Part shown: in pieces, positions 11,809-23,399 of the stretch | Layout of the letters: the number at the start of each line of letters is the position of its first letter | How positions within the stretch are numbered: the first letter of the stretch is position 1 | Assembly: GCA_037447655.1 (NCBI GenBank) | Contig: JBBHKE010002922.1 | Coordinates: 1 to 64,000 of the forward strand | Length of the DNA: 64,000 nucleotides | Direction of reading: 5' to 3' | Source: Zygnema cylindricum | Taxonomy: Eukaryota > Streptophyta > Zygnematophyceae > Zygnematales > Zygnemataceae | Notes under the pieces: model-generated | Seen by the model: only the letters and a program-made list of their open reading frames with translations | Databases searched by the model: none | What the model was told of the DNA's origin: nothing | Position numbers and translations under genes: made by a program

Positions 11809-12680
11809 ACCCTCAAAAGGTATTTTTGACGGCACTGACTTGGGATGTCCGCCTTAAAGTTTCCATCCGCGGGCGGTACAACTACTGCATTTAGCTCATT
11901 AGGAAGGTAGCGCGGAGTTTTAACAGTCCACGTGTCCTAATGCAAGGTTTGAAAATTTAAGAGTCGTAGATTCAAATTTCACACCCCTTTTATTATTTAT
12001 ACGCTGACGTGGAGTGTCGAATTGCGTGTACGCTTTTAAATTTGTCGTGGATCCATTTGCTGTTTTTGGAAAGCTTTCAGTCTCAGCAAATTAGGAGGAT
12101 GGTGGAAATATAGATATACAGGGACACGCGTCGTCGTCTGAAACACAGTGCAGGTTTTTGGAATGGTATCGACACCAATATGTATATTTCACACATAGAG
12201 TGGAACAACGCAGTTACGACGCAGACGGGACAAGCGCAGCTGCTGTGATCTTTGATACGATCTGTACAGACAACACAGCCGCGGCTAATTTGGTATAGGA
12301 CAACGCAGCTGCGACGAAGCTACATATATTTGAATATGAACAAGAATTGAACTGCGCAGCTGCGGTTGATACGAATCAAGTCAATAGACGAGATTCATAA
12401 GAGGATAAACAAGTGACTCGCTGACTGGTGCTTTGCAAAAGCCGGCAGGACATATCCAGACTTCAAGACTGTGTAATCTGCAAACTGTTTTCGGGAAACT
12501 TCTGAGTTGCATATCTTGGTGTATGTTGGATCAATTCTGTTGAAAATTTGGGAGTTGTCAGACTTTGTGATACACTATATTGTGGTATAGTGTGAAGCAG
12601 TTTGGACCATTGTGTCAACTTTATTGAGCTGTAGAAAGCAATTGTTTGGTTGAATTCTTGGTAAGCTTCTGTGGTGAATT
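11809..12680 (+). other. Upstream region and leader of copia body 1
   Basis: The part nearest the gag ATG is the untranslated leader of copia family I: it is alignable with 30955-31170 before a second copy of the same gag start. No LTR edge could be fixed. At 11890-11985 a stretch resembles a tRNA (TTTAGCTCATTAGGAAGGTA like an A box, GATTCAAATTTC like a B box), perhaps a SINE head. Between 12215 and 12370 the palindrome CGCAGCTGCG and near copies occur several times. A weak match to a primer site, TGGTATCGACAC, is at 12164. Confidence 0.4.
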
Positions 12681-13585
12681 ATGTCTACTTCTACTACTAC
12701 TGTTGCTGCTCCACTTGCTCCAATGGTCGTAGAACAACAGGTTATGGGCATTTCATCAAGAATTCCTATCTTCTCGGGAAAAAATACGCTTATTGGGCGG
12801 ATATGGTGGAGACACACTTCGAAAATGTTAACCTTTTGGATATTTTGGATGGTTTACTGGCGAAAACGGATCTGTCTTGGTCAAAGAAAAATTCGCAAGC
12901 TTAGTCACTTTTGAAATTTTGTATCTCAAAAGAATTGGCTATGTCACGAATAAAAATGAAAAAGGCGATCGATATCTAGAAATCTCTCAAGGATGATTTT
13001 GAAAAGGCTAATGTTCAGGATGAACTATTTTTGGCTGGACGAATTTGGGACTTCAAATACACGAGTGGCACAATGGCAGAATATTGTAACAAATTTCGAA
13101 AACTAATAGATTCTCATGCTTGTGCAGGTGGATCTTTTCCTCAGTTTCAGCAGGCTGCTTTGCTAGTGAGAGGTCTTCCTACTACTATGAAAGCAACGTC
13201 TGATAGGCTGAAACAGAAAGATTAAGCTAGCTGGACACTACAGTTTGGTATTAATTTGATATTAGAAGAGGAAGCAGATTATAAAATTTTTCATGGTGAA
13301 AAACAAGTAGAGGCATTTAGCACAGGATTTGACAAAAAAACTCAGTTTAATCAATAGAGAAATCAGTTTAATCAAAATCAGAATCAGTTTAGACAGTTTA
13401 ATCAAAGAGGAAATAAACAATATTTTAATGCTTGTTTTTATTATAATGAAAAAGGTCATGGATATAAATTCTGTCCTAAGCTTAAGAAAGCTAATGAAAC
13501 AGGTTTGTACAGGCCTGGATGGTAGCAGAGCCAATTTCATCAAGGCTTCACGGGATCATCACAACGAGGGAATGCACTATTCTCA
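12681..13585 (+). pseudogene. Copia family I gag, frameshifted
   Basis: The capsid-like gag begins with ATG at 12681 (MSTSTTTVAAPLAPMVVEQQ), the same start seen at 31180. After about 35 codons the frame shifts to one reading YAYWADMVETHFENVNLLDI, typical copia gag. A further frame from 13031 reads FKYTSGTMAEYCNKFRKLID and QQAALLVRGLP. An N- and Q-rich stretch follows, then the nucleocapsid knuckle CFYYNEKGHGYKFC near 13430, in which the second cysteine has become tyrosine. At least two frameshifts and one stop. Inactive. Confidence 0.8.
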
Positions 13586-14229
13586 GTGTCTTCATCTCAT
13601 CACGACGAGTCTCTTTCACTCTTTGACAAGGAGGATGATGATCTATTTGCTATGGCCGCAGCAATGGAGGGCGCGAAAGACAATGTATGGATAATGTACA
13701 CAGGAGCGTCGGCCCACATGTGTTGGAACAAGGCAGTTTTCAAAAATGTGAAATCAACACCGGAAAAAAATATCTACTATGCATGTGGAATGAGTGTGCA
13801 AACGCGGGCTGTAGGTGATATCTCCTTGCTAGTTGATGTAGAGGGTAAGGCAGTTGAGAGAACTCGTCATAATGTTCTCTATGTACCAGATTTAAAAAAA
13901 AAATGTTTTCAACTTTTTTGGTAGAAAGTAAAGGGTTTGAAGTCAATCTGAAACATGGCAGGCAGGTTGTTAGCAAAAATGGAAAAATTGCAGTTACAGA
14001 AATTAGAGATGCCAGCAAAATGTATCAAATGGATATGTCCGACAATAAAGAAAATGATGTTTTGTATTCCGGTGCGTTATCCTCAGATGAGCTCTGGCAT
14101 AAAAGATTAGGCCATGTGAACTATGACAATATGAAAAAGATGGTCAATGCTGGTAAAATAGAAGAAGTCACTCTGTCAAATCAGCCAACTGAAACATGTG
14201 ATGGTTGTGCATTAGGAAAAATACACTGA
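13586..14229 (+). pseudogene. Copia family I protease and pre-integrase
   Basis: The first frame (13586-13924) reads EGAKDNVWIMYTGASAHMCW; the aspartic protease motif should be DSGAS, so the catalytic aspartate is tyrosine. The frame slips at an A run near 13900. The second frame (13903-14229) carries the pre-integrase zinc motif: ELWHKRLGHVNYDNMKKMV followed by CDGCALGKIH, then a TGA. Inactive protease by its active-site change alone. Confidence 0.85.
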
Positions 14230-14299
14230 TTACAGTTTCCTCAAGAGTCTGAACACAAATCTACTAAACTTTTGCAACTCATTTATTCAGGCCCTGCAA

Positions 14300-14825
14300 A
14301 GGTACCATGTGCCGTGGGATGAAATATATGGTTACGTTTACAAAGGTACCATTTGCCGGGGGGATGAAATATATGGTTACATTTACATATGATTTTTCGA
14401 GGTTTACTAAAGTCTACTTCATGAAAGACAAGAGTGAAGTCTTCACTCATTTTCAACACTACAAAGCGTGGGCAGAGAAACTACAGGGTTTGCCAATTCT
14501 GGAGCTCAGATCGGACAATGGCGGGGAATATACGTCAAAAGAGTTTGAAAACTTCTTACTCAAGGAAGGTATAAGTCACAAACTGACTATCCCATACTCT
14601 CCAGAACAGAATGGGGTCTCAGAAAAACTAAATAGAACTATCACAGAAAGCTCTAGGTCCATGCTTGCAGATAAGGACGTGGATCCGAAATTCTGGGCTA
14701 AAACATTAAATTGTGCAGTATATATCAAAAATAAGATAGGTTCAAGATCAGTAGAAACCACTCCTTACAAGATCTGGACGGGCAGAAAACCGAAAGTAAG
14801 TCATTTCAAAGTCTTTGGAAGTTAA
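14300..14825 (+). pseudogene. Copia family I integrase core
   Basis: DDE integrase for inserting cDNA into host DNA. Visible: YDFSRFTKVYF (first Asp region), LRSDNGGEYTSKEF (second Asp), PEQNGVSEKLNRT (the Glu region). It ends with KVSHFKVFGS and a TAA. Just upstream, 14300-14350 duplicates a short piece (AAGGTACCAT and ATGAAATATATGGTTAC each occur twice), a local duplication absent from sister copies. Frames after 14826 continue the C-terminal domain in pieces. Confidence 0.85.
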
Positions 14826-15299
14826 TGCTTTATTTTGGATACGTCTAATGATAGATTGAAAATGGAACCTAAGGGATTGCCGGGCAGGATATGATGATCA
14901 CTCCAAAGGTTATAGAGTCTTTGTTTTTGAGGGGCAGAAAATTATTGTAGCAAGGAACATCGTTGTCAAAGATGAACTGGACTCGATAGACTTATTTAAA
15001 ATGGCAGAGTTGCAGAAGCAACAAAAAGTACATGAATATGTCATTTTAGATAGCATCCATAATATCGTCCCACAGATGCAAAATTCACCAGTGGTAACAC
15101 AGGAGTCGGAACATAATCGGGTTCCCCAACAACTTCATTTCGAAGCGGACCAACAACAGTCACTGCCTACAGATCAAAACCAGCGCAACAAGCGCAATGC
15201 ACGGGATCCGACAATTTCAGCCTCAAAATTTCCGGGGGGAAAAAGGTGTAGTAGCCGCCTGCAAGCAAGTTCTCACTTGCCTACTCAGCAGCCTCAAGG

Positions 15300-16254
15300 G
15301 AGCCTCTGACCATCCAAAATATCTTCTCATCACCGGAGCGGAATCACTGGATCGAGGCGGCAAACGATGAAATGAAGTCGATCATAGAGGCTCAAACATG
15401 GGAGCTTGTGGACCTTCCTCCGGATCGAAAAGCGATCGGCAGCAAATGGGTATTCAAGGCGAAGTTAAATCTAGATAATACCATTGAACGATATAAGGCT
15501 AGACTTGTGGCAAAGGGGGTTAATCAAAAGGAAGCAATTGATTTTGAAGAAACATTTTATTCGTTGTAAGATTTCCGACAGTTAGGATTTTGCTATCTCT
15601 AGCTACTATAGAAGATATGAAAATACATCAGATGGATGTAAAGACGGCCTTTTGGCATGGAGAACTAGAGGAGACCGCAGCCTGAAATGTATACAGAACC
15701 ACGAAAAGAGCACTTAGTATGCAAACTGCTAAAATCTTTGTACGGCCTAAAACAGGCCCCTTAGCAATGGAATCTAAAACTTGATGAATTTTTAACTGGC
15801 CTAGGATTTAACAGAATAAGTTTTGATCACTCTTTCTATGTTTTAAAACGTGAGGATGGAATAGTGTACATAGATGTGTATGTAGATGATTTACTATTAG
15901 TTAGCAAATCAATGGCTGAAATTAACAAAATTAAAATTACTTTAAACTCACGGTTTGAGATGAAAGACCTCGGTGGGGCAAAATATATTTTGGGTATCCA
16001 GTTAGAGAGGGACAAGAAAAACAGATTAATAAAATTGACTCAAAATGAGGCTATTGGAAGCATGTTAGATGAATATAGAATGCGGGGGGCAAAAGGATGT
16101 GTAACACCAATGGAGTTTCAGTATAAGTTAGAGGGGGAAAAAACATAACCGGGTGTTATTGTCAGTGAAATTTTTGAGTCAGGGGAGGATGATCCTATAA
16201 CACTTATACCTTACAGACAGATAGTGGGAACTTTAATATATTTCATGAACTGTA
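15300..16254 (+). pseudogene. Copia family I reverse transcriptase, 3'-truncated
   Basis: The reverse transcriptase opens with the copia signature [20 protein letters not shown] and YKARLVAKG (15372-15569). It continues out of frame through HQMDVKTAFWHGELEE and SLYGLKQAP. The frame 15864-16148 holds the polymerase active site VDVYVDDLLLVSKS and FEMKDLGGAKYILGIQLERD. It ends at 16254 after GTLIYFMNC, where the next LTR starts. Several frameshifts and stops. The linker at 15001-15309, rich in glutamine, precedes it. Confidence 0.85.
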
Positions 16255-17285
16255 TGTAGAAATTAATGGTTTTTTTAAAGTATTTTCTAGGTCTGAATAG
16301 AAATAAGAAAGAAGCCGAGGCAGTCTATCTCTAACTTCTCTCTCCAACTTCTCAAATTTGTCGCAGTCACTGAGAAATTGGAGAAGGAGCTAGAGCCATG
16401 GCTACCTAGGCTATCCAGAGGCTTACGGGAAAATATATTTTAGTTAGGGGTTTAATTTACTAAAAGATATGTGACGGCGACAGGATTTGATCCTCGTACC
16501 TGCCGGCCTACAGGCAGCCAGTAGCCGGTAGCCTTAGCCGTTAAGTCTAGGAGTAGTGTTATATACTATATGGTTTGTTAATTACTTAAACATTTATACG
16601 TAGGATAGTTGATTTAACTGTAACTGATTACGGGAGACATATATCCAGTAAATGTAAAAGTACGGATTCCGGTACGAATAAGAAACCAATACCGCGCATT
16701 TAATTCTTTAGTGAAACGAATACCGCCCATGTATTTATTACGGCTACGATTAAATGTGAATTTAATCGGACGACCGGAATTAACGCCGAGATCGCGGAAG
16801 AGGATTTCGGCGGTTTGTGGTCATCGCCACATCGAATGACACGTGGCGGAATGACATTGGATCGCGGCATCTCCGAGGATTAAGGGAGCGAATCCGTACA
16901 TACCACGTGTCGACATTTAGGCCATGTCGTACAATGGTCGTACATAAAGTACATCAACAGCTCTACTTTTGTGAACGAAACAAAAATCTGATTGGTTCCG
17001 TACATCAGTAGATAGAGTCTGTGAGAGAGATAATACTTAGAAAAATTAGAAGATAGGACCCCCTCTCCCAGAGAGCTTCTATACAAAAGGTCAACTTTGA
17101 CCCTCCATAACTTACTGCTCAGGGGAGCAAATTCAGAGATTCGTTTTGCTATTGACTCAGGGGAGTCTTGTCTTTACAGGGTTGAAGTTGGTAAGAGTTT
17201 TTGTCTGACAGGGTGGCAGTTATTTTTGCTGAAACACAAAGGGGTCAGGGTTATCCTAGAGGCTTCTTGGAAGCTGTCCACTCTG
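16255..17285 (+). repeat. 5' LTR plus leader of copia body 2
   Basis: The start TGTAGAAATTAATGG and the block TATTTTCTAGGTCTGAAT recur at the starts of the LTRs at 24098 and 31403. A G-box CACGTGG sits at 16840-16846, a conserved GTAC-rich palindromic block near 16925-16950, and a TATACAAAAG sequence at 17080, the likely promoter. The LTR-leader boundary was not fixed; the gag ATG at 17293 marks the far limit. An antisense tRNA-like stretch lies at 16471-16551. Confidence 0.75.
16471..16551 (-). other. tRNA-like sequence antisense in LTR
   Basis: Read on the minus strand this reads TTAACGGCTAAGGCTACCGG followed later by GGTACGAGGATCAAATCCTG, resembling tRNA A- and B-box regions and the acceptor side. 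It is not a convincing functional tRNA. Equivalent stretches occur at the same place in four other LTR copies in the window. Confidence 0.45.
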
Positions 17286-17292
17286 AAGACTT

Positions 17293-18443
17293 ATGGAGGT
17301 CTCAGAGTTTCAAGTTATGGGCCCACCCTCTAGGGTACGAATCTTTAATGGAACTGGCTTCATATACTGGGAAAGTATGATGATAGGAGCTCTATGCGAA
17401 AAAAGGTTTTGGGGGATAGTGAGTGGACGGTTGAGGCGTCTATCTAGTCTTAGAATTCCTCCAAGGTTTGGAGGAAGCAGATTCACCAGAAAAGAGGATC
17501 CACCTTCAACGGAGGAAACAAAAGAAGGAGAGTTAGTGGACAAAGGAAATGAGAAGGAGGCGACCACACCAATAACAACTGGTTCGGCATTCATGTCACC
17601 TATTCCGAGGAACGAGGAGAATGATACTTAAACTTGGGACTTCAACAATATGGCGGCAAAGCACTTCATCTTACGCCATCTCACTCAAGGACTTGCATGT
17701 CCTCATTTGCAGGTAGAAAGGGCATCCGATCTTTGGATGGCTCTCATAGAGATGTACGGAAGTGGTACGATTCAGCAACAACAGTTGGCTAATCAGAAAG
17801 TTAAGGAGTATGTATACAAAGGGGGGAAGATGTTGGATTTTTGCAATGAGCTTGCTACACTCTTCATGGAACTAGAGAGTGCAGGAAAAGATTTTAGTGA
17901 AAAAAAAAGGGTAACTGTTTACTAATGAAGTTACCCGATGAGTTCGAGAACATAGTCAACCGTGTGCAGGACTTGCCGGACTCAATGTGGATATGGAACT
18001 CAGTGGTAGGGATGATTCTCTTTCGGGAGAATACGATTGAGATCCGAAGAGGAGGAAAGAGTGGCCAAGCCTTGGCAACTGCGACCGATTGGAGGAAGAA
18101 GGATTCCCGGAAACCGGTCGGAAACTATGGGGGGAGGGAGCAAAAAAATCAGACCGACGAGTTCGGACCAAGGGCTCCCAAAGGTTTATGTCATTTTTGT
18201 AAGAAACCTGGGCACTATATGGCAGAGTGCACTAAGCTAACCGAGCTTCGATTAAAAGAGGGGCAGACCGGTGGTACCCCGAGAGGAAAGAAAAAGACCC
18301 TTGTGACACAGGTATATGAGGCGAAATCCGAGGACGAGGAAGATGAGCTCCTTTTGGATGAGGAGTTGGATGCGAAAAACGAGGTCGAAATACCACGAAG
18401 GCAGAAATGTGCTTACGGTGGATTTAAAGGTGAAGGAGGTTGA
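17293..18443 (+). pseudogene. Copia family II gag, damaged
   Basis: Gag starts at ATG 17293; after eight codons it reads MGPPSRVRIFNGTGFIYWES, a start shared with bodies 4, 9 and 12. An in-frame TAA at 17629-17631 interrupts it, then the same frame resumes with MAAKHFILRHLTQGL. A frameshift at an A run near 17900 leads to MKLPDEFENIVNRVQD, and the nucleocapsid knuckle CHFCKKPGHYMAEC (intact CX2CX4HX4C) near 18190. An acidic tail, SEDEEDELLLDEEL, follows. The frame ends at 18443 next to the protease. Confidence 0.85.
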
Positions 18444-18771
18444 TTGTAGATCCAGGTGCCTCCATGCACATGTGTAAGGATAGGCACCTGTTCACTAAGA
18501 TAAGAAATATTCCCACCGTAGAGATAGAGTACGAAGATGGAAGGATAGTCACCACTACTCTTGTAGGATCGGTAGATTTGAAAGTGTTAGTAGAACGAAA
18601 GACATCCATAGTAACATTCTCAGATGTATTGTTTATTCTGGAGCTGAACAAAAACCTCATCTCTACATCCGTATTAGATGATAAGGGTTTTTTACTAGCA
18701 CTAGGGAAGGAGTATTTACTGCTAGTTTTGAGGAGGATGTCTATTTCATTGCTGAAAAAGGTAGCCATGGG
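18440..18771 (+). pseudogene. Copia family II protease
   Basis: Out of frame with gag, it reads LIVDPGASMHMCKDRHLFTK: the catalytic Asp is kept but the usual DSGAS serine is proline. It continues VEIEYEDGRIVTTTLVGSVD and DLKVLVERKTSIVTFSDVL. The frame slips near 18690, where sister copies read GVFTASF. Probably inactive. Confidence 0.8.
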
Positions 18772-20976
18772 ATGTTAAGGCTGGTTTTAAGTAATGAAAA
18801 AAAGAAACTTTATTATGCTGGTGTTCATGATATTATGATGTGGCATAAGAGGCTTGGGCATGTGAATCTAGACAAGTTAAGAGAGATGAAAAAGATGGGA
18901 GTGGTGGAAGGGATTAAGTTTAGTGAGAATGATAATATAAGTGATTGTAGTGGATGTGCTTAAGGTAAAACACATAGATTACCCTTTCCTAAAACAGCCA
19001 CCTATAAGGGAGAAAAAATTATAGATCTAGTACACACAGATATTTGGGGACCAGCTAAAGTGCCCTCACCAGGGGGGAAGAGATTTATGATGACTATCAC
19101 TGATGATTGGTCTCGGTATTCCCGAGTGTATTTTTTGAAAAACAAGTCCGAAGCTCAGGATTGTTTAAGACAATATAAAGCATGGAGCGAAAAACTTCAT
19201 GAAACTCCAATAAAGAGAATAAGGAGTGACAATGGTGGAGAGTATACTTCTAACCAGTTTGAGGATTTTCTGAGGGAAGATGGGGTTCAACACCAAAAGA
19301 CAGTTCCACAAAACCCGGAACAGAATGGAGTAGCTGAAAGGTTAAATAGAACACTATGTGATAGTGCTAGAAGTATGTTGTCGGATAAGAAGATAGGAAA
19401 AAGGTTTTGGGCAGAAGCAATGAACTGTGCTAATTACCTCAAAAATAGAGTTCTTACTTCATCTATAAAAGATCAAATACCTTATGAGTGATGGACAGGC
19501 CGGAAACCAGACTTATCTCACTTACAGGTTTTCGGCAGTCAAGTATCCAGTCTATATACAGATCGGTCTAATTGGAAGCTAGATCCTAAAGGAAAACCGC
19601 GATACTTATTAGGATATGATGAGGATGTTAAAGGATATAGAGTTTATGATATAAAAAGAGAAGATATAATCTTAGTAAAACATCTAGTAGTTATGGATGA
19701 AGGAAAGTCTGTGGATCCCTTCAAATATACAAAGTCAGTAAAAATCAGATTTGAGTCAGAAAATTCCGATGTTTTTGAGCTCCCTAACTATCCGGGTCTT
19801 AGAGAAGATGACATTCTTGCATATACAAATCAGACCGAAAAGGACTCAGCTGTGAAAACTCCAGTGACAACTCTACCCGAAGCGGAAGATGTGGTGGAAA
19901 TTGATTCGAAATCAAGGGATAGGGGAGAAGCCAAGTTAGTTCGAAAGAATCCACAAGAACCATCTATTCCGGCCTTAGATTTTGAGGGGGGAAGGAGAAG
20001 TAGCAAAAGACTACAAGAAAAACAGGTTAATAACAAGGTAACTAAACTATCTCATAAAGATGAACCTCAAACTTATGGAGAGGCGATGACTTGTCCAGAA
20101 AGAAACCGGTGGAAGACAGCCATCAATGAGGATATGGCCTCAATTATGGCAGCCAATACTTGGGAGCAAATGGATTGTCCACCTAACCGAAAACCAATCG
20201 GTTGTAAGTGGGTTTTCAAATTAAAACTGAATCCAGATAACACAATCGAGCGCTACAAGGCCCGATTAGTGGTAAAGGGATTTACACAAAAAGAGGGAAT
20301 TGACTACGAGGAAACCTTTGCCCAGGTGGTCAGATTTCCCTCCGTCCACATACTTCTCAGCTTGGCAGCAGCGAAAGACATGGAAGTGCACCAGATGGAC
20401 ATCAAGACAACCTTTTTGCATGGAGAATTGGAAGAGGAGATCTTCATGCGACAACCCTAAGGGTTTGTGGAGGAAGGAGAGGAGAGTAAGGAATGCCGGC
20501 TGATTAAATCTCTTTATGGTTTGAAACAGGCGCCTCGACAGTTGAATAAGAAGCTTGATGAGTTTCTTACCGGTCTGGGATATATCCGGATCAGCTCAGA
20601 TCACTCAATCTATGTTTTCGAAGATGAGGAAGGTTTTATATTTATTGCAATTTATGTTGATGATTTGCTTCTCTTAAGTAAATCAATGGAAAAAATTAAT
20701 AAACTGAAAACCGATCTTAAGGGGAGATTTGAAATGAAGGATATGGGGGAAGCAAAATATATTTTGGGAATTCAAGTAGAGAGAGACGGAAAAAGAAAAA
20801 ATATAAGATTGACTCAAAAGGAAGCAATAGGGAACTTGCTTGAAAAATTTCAAATGGATAAAGCTAATAGTTGTACAACTCCAATGGAGTTGAAGAAGGC
20901 AAGTAGTGGGAAGTCTAATCTATTTTATGAATTGTACCCGGCCGGATTTAGTAGCAGCTGTAGGAGTGCTGAGTAG
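18772..20976 (+). pseudogene. Copia family II integrase and reverse transcriptase
   Basis: One reading frame of 735 codons, broken by stops at 18961 (TAA), 19489 (TGA) and 20458 (TAA). It covers the pre-integrase motif (MWHKRLGHVNLDKLREMKKM, CSGCA), the integrase core (TDDWSRYSRVYF, IRSDNGGEYTS, NPEQNGVAERLNRT), the C-terminal GYDEDVKGYRVYD region, an acidic linker, and reverse transcriptase ([54 protein letters not shown]). Two of the stops fit C-to-T changes (Gln to TAA, Arg to TGA). Near 20895-20920 about 35 codons are missing compared with body 12. Close to intact but not functional. Confidence 0.88.
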
Positions 20977-21332
20977 AAGTCTAAATGCTCCCACTAAGAG
21001 GGATTGGGAGGCAGCTAAGAGAGTCCTTAGATATTTGATAGGAACTAGGGATCTATGGTTGCATTTGGGTGGGGAGAATACTGACATCACTACTTGGAGT
21101 GATGCCAGTTATGGTGATGCTCCGATGAGGAGATGCACTTCTGGATATGTATTATATGTGGGTGATGGGACTTGCTGTTGGAGTAGCAAACAACAAAAAG
21201 TTATTGCTCAGTCCACCATGGAGGTTGAGTATATGGCCTCTTGCTCTGCTGTAAAAGAATTGATGTGGGTCAAGTCTTTGCTTGGTGAGCTTGGTCACCT
21301 TAAGAGTGGTGTGCAGATTTTTTTTTGTGATA
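20906..21332 (+). pseudogene. Copia family II RNase H, truncated
   Basis: In a frame shifted from the reverse transcriptase: GSLIYFMNCTRPDLVAAVGV, then RNase H motifs TTWSDASYGDAP, WSSKQQKVIAQSTMEVEYMA and VQIFFCDN. It stops there at a junction with family I sequence. Body 12 shows that about 60 further codons, the polypurine tract and the LTR are missing. Confidence 0.85.
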
Positions 21333-21339
21333 ATTTCTT

Positions 21340-22326
21340 GAGTTTAAACAGGCAGCTCTACTTATTAGAGGTCTCCCTAGTAGCATGAAAGGTGTGTCTG
21401 TTTAGCTAATGAGTCATGATAAAGCTAGCTGGCCATTTCAGTAAGCAAATAATCTTATATTAGCGGAAGAATCTAATACTAAAATCCTTGAAAGAGAAGG
21501 AAAGGTTGAAGCTTTTGCCACAGATTTTGACAAAATAAATCTGTTTAATCATAATAGGAATCAATTTAACCAAAATCATAATCAAGTTAACCAGTTTAAT
21601 CAGAGGTTAAATAGACAATCTTTTCCTGCTTGTTTTTATTATTTTCAGAAAGGTAATGGATACAAGTACTGTCCTAAGCTGAAAAAGGCTAATGAGACAG
21701 GTTTATGCAGGCCGGGTTGGCAGCAAAGCCAATATCACAGAGGCTTTTCTGGAAATCCTACCCGTGGAAATGCTCTCTTTTCATTTTCTGCAACTAATGC
21801 AGACGCAACTGATGCAGATGAGTCTATGAGCTTCAATGAGCAAGAGGAGGCGGAGATATTTGCTATGGCGGCAGCCATGGAGGGTCTTAAGGATGTAGGA
21901 TGGATCATGGACAAGGGAGCATTGGCCCACATATGGTGGAACAAGGCCGCTTTTACAAATCTGCAGCAAACACCTCCAAAGAGTATTTACTATGCTTGTG
22001 GCATGAGTATTCAAACCTCAACTAAGGGTTATGTATCTTTGATAGTAGATGTGGGGGGAAAGTCGGTAGAAAGAACTCTTCACAATGTTTTATATGTTCC
22101 AGACTTTAAGAAGAATCCTTTTTCTACATCCTTAATGGAGAGCAAAGGCTTTGAAGTTGTTCTGAAAGGAGGTGGACAGGTAGTTAGCAAGAAAGGGAAT
22201 GTGGCAGTAACAAGAACTAGGGATGCTAGCATAATGTACCGGATGAAAATGGCTAAATATATAAAGAAAATGATGTTCTCTACTCAAGTGTCCAATCTGA
22301 TAATGAGTTGTGGCATAAAAAATTAA
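21340..22326 (+). pseudogene. Copia family I gag end and protease (body 3)
   Basis: The gag end is littered with stops: AALLIRGLPSSMKG, the N/Q-rich stretch, and CFYYFQKGNGYKYC, a knuckle in which the second Cys and the His are replaced. From 21826 one open frame reads AMAAAMEGLKDVGWIMDKGA: the protease Asp is kept, but DSGAS has become DKGAL. The frame runs on through NVLYVPDFKKNPFSTSLMES to 22326. No activity is expected. Confidence 0.8.
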
Positions 22327-23130
22327 GACATAAATTATGATAGTCTAAAGAAAATGGTGAATTCAGGAAAGGTTGATGGAGTTTCACTCACTTCTCATCT
22401 TATAAAATCATGTGATGGTTGTTCACTTGGCAAGATCCACATATTGCCATTTCCACAGGGAACAAACCACACATCAGACAAAGTTTTGCAGCTAATACAT
22501 TGTGATGTTCTCGGTCCTTCACATGTGGCTTCCGCTGGAGGCGTCCCTTATATGGTTATCTTCACAAAATACTCGAGGTACATAAAGTTTACTTTATGCA
22601 GCATAAAAGTGAAGTGTTGACTCACTTCAAACACTACAAAGTGTGGGCGGAAAAGCTTCATGGGGTTCCAATCTTGGCGCTGAGATTGGACAAAGGGGAG
22701 AATAACACATCAAAGGAATTCGAAGAGTTTCTCCTGCAATAAGGTATCACTCACAATCTTACAGTTCCATATACACCAAAACAAAATAGTGTTTCTGGGA
22801 GATTACATAGGACAATGACAGAGAGTTCCTTGTCCATGCTTGCAGATAAAGGGCTAGATTTAAAATTCTGGGCTAAAACACTTAATTTTGCTGTTTATTT
22901 TAAGAACATAATTCCTTCTAGATATGTTAGCTATACACCTTATAAGCTTTGGAAAGGAGAAAAATCTGAAGTTCGTCACTTTAAGATCTTTAGCAGCAAG
23001 TGTTTTATTCTAGATACTTCACAGGATAGATGGATAATGGAGGCTAAGGGCTTACCGAGAATTTTCATGGGGTATGATGATAATGCAAAAGGGTATAGAA
23101 ATTTTGAATTTGAAAAATACAAAGTGATTA
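22327..23130 (+). pseudogene. Copia family I integrase (body 3)
   Basis: 22354-22620 holds the pre-integrase end (KSCDGCSLGKIHILPF) and the first strand of the core (YMVIFTKYSRYIKF, where the catalytic Asp is lost). Around 22680 the second Asp region reads LRLDKGEN. From 22815 one frame covers MTESSLSMLADKGLDLKFWA through the C-terminal GYDDNAKGYRNFEFEKYKV. Several catalytic positions have changed. Dead copy. Confidence 0.8.
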
Positions 23131-23399
23131 TCTTCAACAATATCCAAATTAAAGATGAACAAGATTCGGTTGACTTATTTAGAATGCCAGATCAACCGGA
23201 AAAGGAAAAACATAAATATGTTATTTTTCTCCATACACAGCGAGCTTACTTTCCACCTGCAAGTGGGTTATCCCTTCTTTCAGTTCCTCTCGCGCCTTCA
23301 CAAGATGCTTCACCACAATTTTCAACTTAGGCGGAAAAAATTGTTCCAGAGTCAGTACTTGTTCAAGTTACGGTTCAAACGAGGTAGAAAAATTAAAGG

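Larger units (their letters stand above)
12400..16254 (+). mobile_element. Copia body 1 (family I), 3'-truncated
   Basis: Ty1/copia retrotransposon with domains in the order gag, protease, integrase, reverse transcriptase. It stops abruptly at 16254 inside the palm/RNase H boundary (after FMNC), exactly where the LTR of the next element begins with TGTAGAAATT. The left boundary is not defined. The coding region is broken by many frameshifts, so this copy cannot be autonomous. It is of a different family from bodies 2 and 4 and is closely related to body 3 at 21333-24097. Confidence 0.85.
16255..21332 (+). mobile_element. Copia body 2 (family II), 3'-truncated
   Basis: A second copia element begins here with its 5' LTR (TGTAGAAATTAATGG), followed by leader, gag from 17293, protease, integrase, reverse transcriptase and RNase H. 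It ends at about 21332 inside RNase H (after FFCDN), where family I sequence (body 3) takes over. No 3' LTR is present. Although broken, the integrase-reverse transcriptase frame is long and only lightly damaged. Confidence 0.85.

Noticed and set aside
16255-21332. An endogenous animal retrovirus or pararetrovirus
   Set aside because: Domain order is gag-protease-integrase-reverse transcriptase-RNase H, which is Ty1/copia. No envelope gene is seen.
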